Below, one piece after another: positions 12,661 through 24,700 of a stretch of 64,000 nucleotides of DNA. The stretch's first letter is position 1, and the number at the start of each line of letters is the position of its first letter. The translations under genes were made by a program, and so were the position numbers. This DNA is from Anarhynchus alexandrinus (Eukaryota > Chordata > Aves > Charadriiformes > Charadriidae): NCBI GenBank assembly GCA_008711295.1, contig VUYV01000122.1:1199264-1263263 (forward strand). The letters are read 5' to 3'. The notes beneath the pieces are model-generated. The model made no database searches. It was not told the DNA's origin and worked only from the letters and a program-made list of their open reading frames with translations.

Positions 12661-15600
12661 CTGCAGGAGAAAACATGCCTCTGGGCGTTGCATACGAAGT
12701 GCAATGCCTGCTTTTGTGTCAACTGAATTTTAAACCTGTTCATGAAAAGATTTGGGAAGATCCTCCTGTTTTCAGCAGTTATTTTTAGATTCAGGCAGTT
12801 TATGGTTCAATTAACACCATGACACAATCTCAAAGGGCTGGGGGAGGAGGAAGAGGAGGAACAGTAGGATGGAAGAATGAATATGCTCTGATTTGTTCTT
12901 ATAGAACTGAAGATCTAATCAGTTTTTACTATAAACTAATGAAGAGTTCATATTAAGTTTTATGTGAACCAAAAAGAAATACAAACCTGGCTACAAAAAT
13001 GGAAGTTACAACTTTGTTTCTTTCTTTTTTTCTTAAACAGTGCAATAAAATGTCTCCAATATTTACAAAACAAGTGTTTTCCATTACTGCTGTAGTTAGT
13101 AACACAAGCCTACTCAAAGAAAGATATGAAGATAATTTTAGCATGTAAACAAAGCTGACATAATTAATCAAGATGTCATTCCTGTAGAAACTTTTTAAGG
13201 CAGCTATAATTTTAGAATATAGCTCCTCTTATATACACACTTCTATATTTAGAAAACACCCTGGATTCCTCTACATATTTAGTAGAGTTACTTAATTGGG
13301 TAGCAATGAAAATGGCATTGGTATTTTCAAACTGATTTGTTCCTAATACCGTTTATTAACTTATGAGAGTTAAAATTTCACTTCCTTTTGCTTTGCTTTT
13401 GAGCTTCATTAAATGCAATTCAGATTCTTTCTATAGAACATATAAGAATACAATCTATTCTACATTCAAGAGATGTTAAGTCACCGATATTTTGGGATGA
13501 TTCTTATACTGTCAGAGGCTTCTTCAACAGCTAATTAATGCTACCATAAAAGTGCCAGATTTTTGGAAATACTGTTTTTATTTTAGAAATTACTGATAGA
13601 GGAAGGAACTGGTTTTGCGTTCCATATTAATTTTCTTTTTCATGGATTACATTTTCCAAATCTAAGTTTCTAGATAGAATCCAACCTAGTATTCAAATGC
13701 ATGACCTCAATATTTCCTCTTGTGAACTTGCTTTAAGCTTATTTATATATATAAAGATACGTGCAACTGTGAATAGTTCCCAACACCAGAACTGATACAG
13801 AGAACAGACAATAAACTAAAGTTCAGTTACTTTATTTGGTAGATTTACATATCCAGGTAGTTGGGACTGAATATGAAATACCTCTGAAGTCTGCAAACTA
13901 CGTTCACATTTGGATAAAGTTTGGTTCAATCAGTCTGTACACATTATCTAAGGAATCACTGAATGAAAATAATACAACACTGAATAATTTCATATGGGGT
14001 GAATTACTGACCCTCAAAAGCAAGATTTCCATTCACTTCCACGCGGCTTACCACTTTATTCTTTGTATTTCAGTTGAAGTAAGTAGTCTGAGATTTGATA
14101 GAACAAGTTTTGTATCATTGAATAAACACATGCTTTTTAGCTTTAGCATATAAAGCAGAAAAGTATTACTGGTATCAGGCTTCTAAGAGAACCTAAGAGA
14201 ACAACATCTAAGGCATATTTGAAACACTTCCTTTCTTTAAAAATATTTAAATCTACCAGGCATTTGACAATCCAGGCATCCATGTTCACACCACACCATT
14301 CTTTCAGAAAAAAGAATCACTAAGTTAACACCACAGGGTTTAAAAATTAATCTCACAAACTATTTTAATTAGCATTTAAATAAATGCCAATTTATGTGAA
14401 GTGAGAACTGAGATTTTTTTTACAGGTTTAAAGTGCTTTAATGTATTTATGTACAGCTGTATTTCTATTAATTTTAATTTCTGACTGATATGAAAAACAT
14501 TTAAATGGAAGCAACTGTGGCCACTGGAGTTGCTGGTAGTATTGTTCAATGCATTCCAGTACGGCCAGGATTACAGCAGACGACTTTACTTCTAGTTTTT
14601 ATGATCATGCATTGAGTGGTTGATAAACCACTCTGTTTAAAAGTCTTTCAGTATTATTGTTTTTCCCAGTTATAACAAACGTATGAACATTGGAAATGAC
14701 AACTAAAGAGTAAATAACAACGCTGGAGTATTACGCCACAAACAAAAGTTTTCCTAATAACTTCTGCAGAACCAACATAATCCCAAAGCACAATGTTGAC
14801 CATTAACAAAATTCAAAATACAACACATTTATTCATAAATGCAGTAGCCACAAGCACAAACCAGTTTTTTAAATCTGTGAAATAATTTCCTAAATTACAT
14901 GTGTGTACAACGTACAAATGTACAACTGTGAATTTCATTCTACTTTCATGTACACTTGTTCCTTTAGAAACAAAAATATTTACACATCTATAAACTTCTC
15001 AAATTTTGCAACTCTACCCTAAATGTATAATTTAAATGACAAAAGGAGAGAACAGTCAGAAAATTTTATGAAAATTAATAACACCCACCATCGAAGCTTC
15101 TCCATATAAAATACACTTTCAAATCTGTTGCAGGTTTCTACATAGTGTTAATATAGTAGCCAGTTATGACACTGATTAAACCACCATTGCAGAAGTTATC
15201 ACAAATTATTCATTTTTGCTTAAGTGCTCGTTAAAAAAAACCAACAACCAAACAAAACAATATGTAATATTTTTCTTACTTACCCACGGCGTACTACAGA
15301 AAAGCATTAAGCATACGTGACAAGCAGGAAATTCTGTTAACCTTCAGTTACTCACCTAGGAAAAAGAAGAAAATTCATAAGCTCTCTTTGTATGGGGAGG
15401 AAGAAGACAGTATTAATTTGTAATGTATGCAATAAGCTTCTATGTTTATGAAATTTTTGAAATAAAATATTTTATCTTTAAATCCAAGTTAAAAGGAAGG
15501 TGCTGGAAATATTTCACATAGTGAGATGGATCGATCACAAAACAGTAAGGTAGAAGATGCATTTGTGTGAATACCACCAGTTTGTTCTTCTGTATCGCTG

Positions 15601-17876
15601 ATACAATACTGTTCTGCTACCACAAGAGGAGTCTCAAAATCTTCTAAAACCAAAATGAATAAAGATACTGTGTTCAGAATAAACTGCCTAAAGCAACATT
15701 TTAACAGAACACAGTTACAAAACTAATTAACTTTTGTGACTACCATAATCAGTTTCAAGGTTTCCCATGAAGCCTGGTGGGAGATCCAAAGTTTTGCCCG
15801 ATAAAATTAGACAACTTCTCTCAGCTGGTGTATTTATATATTTTTTATCTTATTCTCTTTGTAACAGAATAGTGAACATACTATGCTTTAGGTAATGCCA
15901 AATAAGTATCAACAATGGTATGTTCTTCTAGAGGTTTAATGAACTCAGCATTTATTGAGTGGTGTGAATGGAAACCAATGATGAATATCAGAATAAAAGG
16001 TTTCTTCATCAATGTATATGCACAAGCCACATTTGTTAAAAAAAAAAAAAAAAAAAACAATAAAAGCAAATTAAAGGAAAATTAAAGGACACCTTTACCA
16101 AGAAAGATAATATTTTTTTGTAATATATTAAACAAAAATTGCATTAGCTTTAGGAAAGGCTATACCTTTTCAAATTTGGGAGATTTTGCCAATCAATTAA
16201 ACTACAAAGGAGGTAATAAAATGGAAGTTGCTAGAAACAGAGCACAAATGAAAAAACCAAACTACTTGCTAGTTCTTTACACAAATGAAGAAAATTTACA
16301 AGACATGATTTTTCCATAGTAGCTTTACAATGGTAAACATGTCCATGTAAATAATGTTTTTGACATGCGATTTACTTTGTTTTTTAATGTCCGTGTAGAA
16401 AATACTTTGAAATACTCAGGCTCTTGAATGCTGCTAATAGTCATCATCTTCTGTTAAGATTTTTGCGTATCTTTCATTACCCAGCCAACACATACAGTCT
16501 TAACCATAAGCAATCTAAAATACAGTTCTTCAGAAATCTAACTCACATCCCAGCTATTGTCTCAAGGGCAATACTACTGCACATTTCTGTGCATGGACGG
16601 CCACTGATGCATCTCGCAAATCTCACGTTAGTACCCCGAGGGCTAGATCAGGCTGCTTAACTGACACTGAGGTGCAAAGCTGTCCAGACTGACTAAGGAG
16701 GATAGCTAGGCACCTTGCATAATCCACAAGAACTGTGGTCGCTTCTAGTGGTGTGCAAAGGACTATTACCGCTTCTGTTACACCCCCCATTCTTCATTGT
16801 ACAAATATGAAAGCTCAGTTCTCCTACAGAGGTCCTTCAGCAAAAATTTTAAAATATTATAATTCCTAGAAGGTTAGACAGGCTTACTGTGGATAACCTA
16901 ATAAAATTTTACATATCTCTTAGATGTCATTGTAGGCTCTTGTATGTACCCAAAGTATAGATGAAGCAGTTACTTTTTATTTTATGTTTTTCTAGAGTGC
17001 AACTGCTTATTTGAACAGGCTTTACACTTTTCTAAGAGAGTACATAACAGTGTTTTGAGAATCTAAAGAGTACATAATAATTTTCATAACAGAATTTTAA
17101 ATACTCCTGCAGGTTACTAGCCAATCTTTACACTAACGAGGTTCAATCTGATACATCTCATGTTCTAGGACATAAGTACATGATTGCAAGTCTAGACCCA
17201 GATCAGGTCCTCCCTGTCTCACCTTTTAAGAAAAGACTGCAGAAGAAAGGTATGGCTGAAGGTCCAAGAGAGAGTCATTAAAGAAATAAAATAAGAAAGA
17301 CCTGAACATCTCACTTAAACAGGAAATCCATTTGAGCACAAAACTTGGCTCTATTCATACTGAGAGAGGAATAATTTCTGCCAGTAGCTGCTGGCTGTGG
17401 AACTTTCCCAGTGTATCAGGTGACCAACCCTGCACCCATAAACCATCTATTTACTTTTTATAACTTGTTTAATACTGTATGTAAGAAGTCCTTCTAATGT
17501 GGTCAGTATCAGTACAACTGTGATCTCCCCCATTTTACATTCCAAAGTAGGAATATTTTGAAACTAAGTTAGCAAGGATAAGGCTTACTTAACTTTAGAA
17601 AAAGTAAAACTCATGTCAGCAGTATAAAACACTCCCTAGTAAGACAAAGCTCTTTCCTAAGCAAGCAATTGAAAATCAGTACCAATAGCATTTAAAATAT
17701 TAATTGACCATCACCATGTAGTTTAATGAAATACATTGAATTTCTACTAGAAAACAAAACCATGAGGTATATCTCTCTACATCCAGTTTCCGTAAAGGCA
17801 GACAACAAAACCATGCACCAGCAAGGGAAAGGGTTGCGAGGTTCTAATATATGCTGTATTGTTTTTCATAGAATCA
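12661..17876. other. Unique AT-rich non-coding sequence
   Basis: No recognised gene or transposon. A small A/C-rich run lies at about 15232-15262 and an A run of about 19 nt at 16039-16057. That A run has an AATAAA about 45 bp upstream, but no coding remnant or target duplication was recognised, so it is not called a processed pseudogene. On the minus strand near 15286-15356 there are strong splice-like motifs, described in the findings. Confidence 0.55.
16039..16057. repeat. Poly-A run
   Basis: About 19 consecutive A, followed by CAATAAAAG. Homopolymer of unknown origin. Confidence 0.9.
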
Positions 17877-18268
17877 TAGAATGGTTTAGGTTGGAAAGGA
17901 CCTTGAAGATCATCGAGTTCCAACCCCCCTGCCATAGGCAGGGACACCTCCCACTAGACCAGGCTGCCCAAGGCCACGTCCAGCCTGGCCTTGAACACCT
18001 CCAGGGATGGGGCCTCAACAACCTCTCTGGGCAACCTGTTCCAGTGCCTCACCACCCTCAAAGTGAAAAACTTCTTCCTAATGTTCAATCTAAACCTGCC
18101 CTCTTCCAGTTTGAAGCCATTCCCCCTTGTCCTGTCACTACATGCCCTAGTAAAAAGTCCTTCCCCAGCTCTCCTGTAGGCCCCCTTTAGGTACTGAAAG
18201 GCCGCAATAAGATCTCCCCGGAGCCTTCTCTTCTCCAGGCCTTCTCCAGGCCTTCTCTTCTCCAGGCT
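17877..18268 (-). mobile_element. CR1 LINE, 5'-truncated 3' end
   Basis: The element lies on the minus strand. Its 3' terminus is at the left edge, where two CATAGAAT units (the complement of the CR1 terminal octamer ATTCTATG) precede GGTTTAGGTTGGAAAGGACC, the typical reverse of a CR1 3' UTR. It continues through the familiar CR1 segments read in reverse (AGGCTGCCCAAGG, GGGCAACCTGTTCCAGTGCC, CTTCTTCCTAATGTTCAAT, CCTTGTCCTGTCACTACA). It stops abruptly at about 18268, so some 390 bp of 3' end remain and the rest of the LINE is absent, which is the usual fate of CR1. The right edge carries a small internal duplication of CCTTCTCTTCTCCAGG. The plus-strand frame across this interval (17726-18190) is an antisense shadow. 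Confidence 0.95.
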
Positions 18269-21200
18269 TTTTGTTGCTGCAACATTTAAAAAAATTTAAA
18301 AAAGTAGCTCCTATTAATAAGAATCACTCTTAAAAACAGCTTCTATACAGAAGTGTAATTTAGAGACACACAAAACTGAAACTTCTCTTAGCAACTGCTT
18401 CAAATTGTATCAGCATCACAGTGAAAAACCTAAGTGACTGAATTTTCCAACATTATGCTTTTGTGATTTCCTAGTGTCAGACTATTAATGTGACAGCAAA
18501 TTGTAGTCATTAGTCAAAAACAGTGAGTAAAATGGTTTACATGCTTAAAGTGACCTTGAGACCTTCTTGGAAAATATTGATAGCCAAAACAATTGCTGTT
18601 TCATGATTGCTCTTGACTAAATGAAATCATACTTCAACTGAAAAACTGAACTAAATGTCATTAAAAAATGTTTAATTCTACACCAGGTTGTTACTTTCAA
18701 ATGTATATGGGACTATATAGGAAATCTGAACATAAGTAAGTGTAACCAGTTCGCAATATACCTAAAATTTCAAGATCATCAGTAATTGCCTTGGCATACT
18801 ATGAGATAACTATACACTAAAATTCCTGAGAAATAAAGAATTGTACACACAATTATTAACTGGGGTACTGTATAAAAGCCTTATAATTCCTAAGGCCCTG
18901 ATCAGAAATAGAGGTCCCACAGTGTTGGGTAAACATCATTCTTCTTAACTGAAGTTTTTATGTTGTGTGCCTTTGTGTGATTTTTTTTTTGGGGGGGGAG
19001 GCATAAATCACACATTTTACTTTTTTCCTTCTTTAGAAAAGTGAAAAATAGGCAAATTTGCAAACAATAAAATTATTTTTTGATAATACAAAAGTGTGTC
19101 AGTGTTACTTTTGGAAGAGGAGAGGTGCATTTCATGACTTCTCTGAAAACTATCCAAAAGTGACATAAGCAGCAATGGGTACTGCTAACTCAAAGATGAT
19201 TATTACGCATAGAGTCGTTCTGTTTAAAAGCAGCACACATACTGCTCTGTACTAATGCGGTACTACTAACATACAGGTAAGGCAAAAAAATGCTGAAAAT
19301 GGACTCTTTTTGTTCTAATGTTTCCTTTTTTCCTGCCCCTGTTCTTTTTCCCTTGTTCCGTTTTCCAGCTTTCCCATTCCCCCTCATACACTCATCTCAC
19401 TGTACGTACCCCCTCGGTCCTCTTTCTTTCAGATACTCACCACCCTACTTTTTGAGTTAGCCTCAGAGATTTCACTCTCTTCCAAATTCTTTCTCTTGAT
19501 GACAATGAATTTTTAATTGCTTTGTATTTTTGGCTATCTAGTACTTCTCTGTGTGTGCTACATGTAAATTATTAAGTAAATACTATAATTAGCTTGTCTA
19601 ATTTCACTAAAGAAAGACACATGCACACTAAATAGCATGCTCTGCTTGGGAATCCATGCCCAGGAAGTAAATAGCTTCATTCCCAATTACAGTGGCATTC
19701 AATTGGACTTCTACAGTTAATCTTATTATTGCCATCATGATAAATCCCACTTCCAAAGATATGCAATTAGCTTTCAAATGAAAGGACACATGAAGTAGCT
19801 TAAGCCAAATAGACCTATTTTCTTACAAGAAAGTGAAAATCATTTTACAAAGGTCAGTATTAGCAATTATTGAGCATTTCAAAGGAACAATAAAGATATT
19901 TAATTCTAAGGACACAGATAGTTCTTTTGAGTTTAACATGACTACTTTTATCTAAAAGTAAATATATGCACATTGTTGAAGACTAACATTTCAGGGTTTA
20001 ATAGCAAAAATAAAAAATCCCATAATCTTAAAGGTTAGAATTTTCAGGTTTTGTTGCTTCTAACCATCTTCTAGCCACACTGTCTTAAAATAATGCTAAT
20101 TATCCAGGCCAGATAAGACAAGGACTCATATTACTAGTAAAACTATAGGAGAAAGGTATGAGCTATGGAGCAAAACCAAACATAAACATGCCACAGCAAG
20201 GCATGTACCTCACCCTCTCTGCTGTAACTTAGGTCAAAAACTAGACAGTTTTTTTCAAAGGTATCAATCTGTAAACCTAAACTTTGCATAAAGCAAAGTG
20301 GCAGTTAAAGTAGCCATAAAAGCACCGGGGTACATTTGTTTAGCGCAAAAGACAGAAAACTGCTCAAAAGATGAAGCAATCTATGTGAAAGTTCAAAGAG
20401 AAAATATTCTGTGTTATGTGGTCTTCAACTGCAGAAAAATCTAGAATTAAGGTTGGGGTGTACACCTAAAGCGAAAATTCATCTGTCTATATATAAAAAG
20501 TATGTGAAAATTGCAGTTTAATAGCAGAGGTTAATTCCTGAAAACTTTCTAGTCAATTAAGTATTTAAGAAATCATTTAACTAATTGAAGTGAGTTCTTC
20601 CTAAGACTGCAAAAAATTGTTAAGAGATTTATTTCTTTGCTAATTATCTTTGTACAGACTCTTCAAACTTCCAGTGCAATTAACCTTAATGAAAACTTTA
20701 GTGATTTAAAGACAAATGAACATCATTTTGATTATCCTAGATATATATCCTTCACAAAAGGCTGAGCAGTGATATTCTTCACACAACTTTCCACACACTG
20801 ATGCTCTTCCAAAATGGATGACAATTCTTAGCATCTCATCTTGGGTCAAGCATAACTTAACTATTGATTTCATTTGCTTTTAATCCTAATTTTTATGGTT
20901 ATAAGTAGCAAGGATCCAGTTTATTCATTAAATACTGCCTATTTTCTGTCAAACATTAAACATTGGATTTTTTTTCTGAGTAAACAACAGGTATATACCA
21001 TTATAGATGTATCAACTCTCACTCATGAAAGAGCTTGTAAAACACCAGTAAATACATACAATGGAAGAACTGTCATATTTCATATGATATTCAAGTTCCA
21101 TGAAATATAGCATCAGTACAGATGATGGATCACTGCTCTGAGAAACAGGAAACCTTCTCAAACAGGGCTGAGGTATGTATGATAGGGTAACAAAAGCCAG

Positions 21201-21354
21201 AGACTGCTGTGGGCCATGACAAACTGGCTTCATCTTGGTGACCTTCTTAGGAAGCAAGAAGCTAGTGACTGAGTAATGACAGAACAATAAATATAAACTC
21301 ATTATTTAGCTAACACATTCTCTGGACAATTCAACTATTTTTTACAAGGTGGTA
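18269..21354. other. AT-rich non-coding sequence, possible conserved element
   Basis: No recognised gene or transposon. A T9-G8 homopolymer pair lies at about 18980-18998. The stretch of about 19630-19920 is dense in homeodomain-, POU-, TCF- and SOX-like words and reads like a conserved non-coding element, but conservation cannot be judged here. Confidence 0.5.
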
Positions 21355-21749
21355 TGTGGGAATATCCTTGAGAGACAATAGACATATTTTGAACCAGCCA
21401 CGCGAGGAAGCGGACTGGCTGTAGGCTCTCATCCTTGAAGTTACCTTGAGGAGAAAAACAGGAGTGATAGTGACTGTTTCACATGAATTGAGACAAACAA
21501 GCCTGGAGGAGTCGGATGAGAAAGGCCTGGAGGAGCTGGACGAGCAGATGGAGAAACAGAGATTAGACGAACCAATTGAGTTGGGGGGCGCTGCACATGA
21601 ACAAGGGGTTTGGACCAATCATTATGTTGTTAGCTATGCATGCTTTTGCTGTAAACCTATATATGCTCTGCTAAAATACCTAATAAAGGAGAACGATCAT
21701 ACTCATATTGAGACTGCGTCGTTACTCCGGATCCGATCCCACTCCGACA
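21355..21749 (+). mobile_element. Solo LTR of an endogenous retrovirus (6-bp target duplication)
   Basis: A 395-bp segment begins TGTGGGAATATCC and ends CACTCCGACA, giving the TG...CA ends of an LTR. It is flanked by GTGGTA on the left and GTGATA on the right, a 6-bp target duplication with one difference. A TATATAT box-like word (21659-21665) and AATAAA (21682-21687) lie in the expected order in the right half, so the plus orientation is favoured. No retroviral internal sequence flanks it, so it is a solo LTR left by recombination between two LTRs. A 6-bp duplication is typical of alpha/beta-retrovirus-like (ERVK-type) insertions; that class assignment is an inference. The open frame at 21446-21775 merely overlaps the LTR and is not a gene. 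Confidence 0.85.
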
Positions 21750-24700
21750 GTGATATGACAAATCAACACATATAAAATAGAAACTCTGTAACTTAACTCT
21801 AGTTGAAATGAACTGAAACTTGAAAGTTTTTTATTTGAGCTATGTGTAACTCACTTGCTAAACATAAAAAGCTCCCTCCAGCAATTACTTAAAAGCAATC
21901 AGAATTATTTAGAATAACAATTTTGTGAATAATTAGCTCCTTATATTTTGCATAATCTGCAGAGATACAAGGCCACTTTTGTGCTGTTACTCTTTTCAAA
22001 AAACAACGTGCTTCTTTCATCTATGCACAATATGGATATGAGTATACTAGAAAGTAATTGCAATTGTCAAAAGATCAAAAGTATGATAAAATTAAAGTAT
22101 TGGATCAAAGCTTTCACATTTTTGTCAAATACATTTGGAAACATACTATACGATTTAAGAGTATAAAACAGCTCATGTATATTCAGACACAGCCAGATGA
22201 ACACGCGCACACAATACTACTGAGGGGCTCTTCAAAACATACTAGATCTGACACTTGAAAGTTTACATTAGTATTCTAAGATCCTCATATCACTGAACAA
22301 ACTTTGTCAGTCTAGTGACAATCACAGTAACATCAGCATCACACCAAAATGCACACACAGATTTATCTGTTTCTGCTTTTTGAAAGTTGACAGCATTTAA
22401 ATTCACAAAGATTAAACGGTAGTCCAGATTTTCTTCCTACGCTTAGCATTTACCATATAAAATTTCAAATCAAGACATGAAAATAAAACACACTAAAATT
22501 TATGGGTGTTAGTTTAAGTATCATCTTAATGGGTTTATTTTCTGACAGATCTATAACTAAAACAAACATACCTCTTTAGCAAATCCTGTGCTAACTGAAG
22601 GCCTGACATATATGAGAACTAAATAAGCTCAGCTGAGCTTTGTCTAGCCATTACTAAAAAATCACAACCAATAAATAGCTTGCAAATGGTATATTAGACC
22701 TTTATACTTACTGCCAATCAAAACTGAGACTAGAATCCTAAGATAATGAGATCCTGAGATACTGCATCATACTGTGATAATGCTATTGCTTCTGAATTAC
22801 ACACTTTTAGAATCTATCTTAAATTACATGGGGAAAAGAGAAAAGATGAATTTGCTTTTAACCATGCTAACCAGCTTTCCTTTAGTGGAAAGACATCCAC
22901 TGATGCCTAGGAATGTTATTTTTAAGTAACACGCTATGTGCTTGTTGTTACAACTGCTCCTAGCACCTGGGGAAACATGCAGCTGAGAAGGCCTAACAAT
23001 TTAAAAATTACTGAATCACAGCTTATTTTTAATTTCAAATAATATAATCACCTGTATTTAGTATTACCCATATTTAGACAAGCTGTCTGTCTCTGTTCCC
23101 AACCATCTCTTTCCCTCTGTCATCTCCAACTTAACATTTTTCAACTTGAAATACGCAGATTTTTTTTTTCCTTGGTTGACTTGTCATTAAAACTGTCAAA
23201 ACCTGTAATTATTTATGTATACCTATTTATTATTAATCTAGCAAAATCTTCACAAACATCACACAGTTACTGTTTATTCATGTCATTCTGCTGCCAACCC
23301 TGGTTTTCACTGCTGTTGGTTTGATGCCTTTTTGCATACATCAGATCCACTTCCCTTGTTGACCATTTCCAAAGCATGGCAGGCCCAGACATGCTAGCTG
23401 ATCTTCTAGTTGTGTTTGTTTTTCAAACATTTTATAAGGTTCACACTGAAGAAAACATTTTAATGCAAGGTCATAATAATTATAAAAAACGAGTTATATA
23501 AATGTTTTATATAGATAAGTAGCTTTGCCAGATCGAAGTCCCTACTTTCAAATGGTTTCACATATGAACATTTCAGCTATGTATAAAGTCTTGCAAACAC
23601 ATGACTACATGGGTCCACCCAAGGGTTAAATAAGACAAAAAAGGAAGAAAAAAAAAAAAACAACACAAAAATAAACCATCCTGCCTTTCCGGTGAATTAA
23701 TTTTGGCAAGCCACCTAGTAAAAAAGGTAGTTTTGTCTTCATGACTTTGACTTTACCTTTCATTCCTTATTCTCCAATTTAAAGCACTGCTGTACCTTTC
23801 TAGTGTCCAACTTACTGACGTATCTGATATACTCCCCTACAATGATCCCTCTTTCCCCCCTACCTCCACCTCTCCACGCTCCTGTTGTTGAAATTTGGTT
23901 CCAAATCACTTGTCAGGATAATTTTTTTTAAAAGTTGTTCAATTGAAGATCTTAATCAGGGAAACGTAAATATAAATCAAACCAAGTCTTCATTAAGAAC
24001 CACCACAAATTGTACACGATGGTTGTTAGATGTGTCTTACATGTCCTATGAATTTTTCAAAACAAATGTATCACAACATATAAATTCCACTAGTGCAGAA
24101 AGATGCAACCACATCAGCAAGCACAAAGATTTGCAAATTAAATATATCTTGAATCTAAAGGAATGAACACTCCACTAAAGAAGAGCATAGACTGAAATAA
24201 GATCTCCATCCCCTGCCGCCCACTACCCCCCCACCAAAAAAAAGCACAAAATAAGAATGTCCAGAAAAATAAACTAAAGCTACTAGAGAATTGAAAAATC
24301 TTCTACTCAGGAAGGAGTTTCTGTCTCCCCACTGCCTGTTCCAGCTGAAACTCACCACTTAAAAGCAGCAAGTGAGGAATCCTTTTTGATTTCCTTCTCT
24401 TCCTTTCCATGCAAATTTAAGTGGCATCTAAAACTTAGTATTTTCTTCTGCAAATTTCATTATTTCAACCTTGTTTGACACTACCACAAAAATTATCTGC
24501 AGTATCTCTTATAGGGACTGTAAGAACTATCCCTTTTCTTTCTTCTATGGCAATCTCAGTGACTATTTGAACCAAACAAACTTCTGATTTTTTCCCCTCT
24601 TTCTTCTCAGGTCAGTCTGCTTCTCACAAAACGCACCTCAAATGATACATGGTTTGTTTTATTTTATTTCTGTCACTTCCCCTTCGAAAATGGAACAATT

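Noticed and set aside
16039..16057. Poly-A run as the tail of a processed pseudogene
   Set aside because: An AATAAA lies 45 bp upstream but no coding remnant or flanking duplication was found.
17726..18190. 154-codon plus-strand ORF
   Set aside because: It runs antisense through a CR1 3' UTR.
21446..21775. 109-codon plus-strand ORF with Glu-rich start
   Set aside because: It lies almost wholly inside the 395-bp solo LTR and crosses its 3' boundary into unique flank.
22572..22734. Two mini-exons of 31 and 26 nt on the minus strand with strong donors and compatible phases
   Set aside because: Too short to test by frame, with only about 100 bp between them; chance is the simpler explanation.
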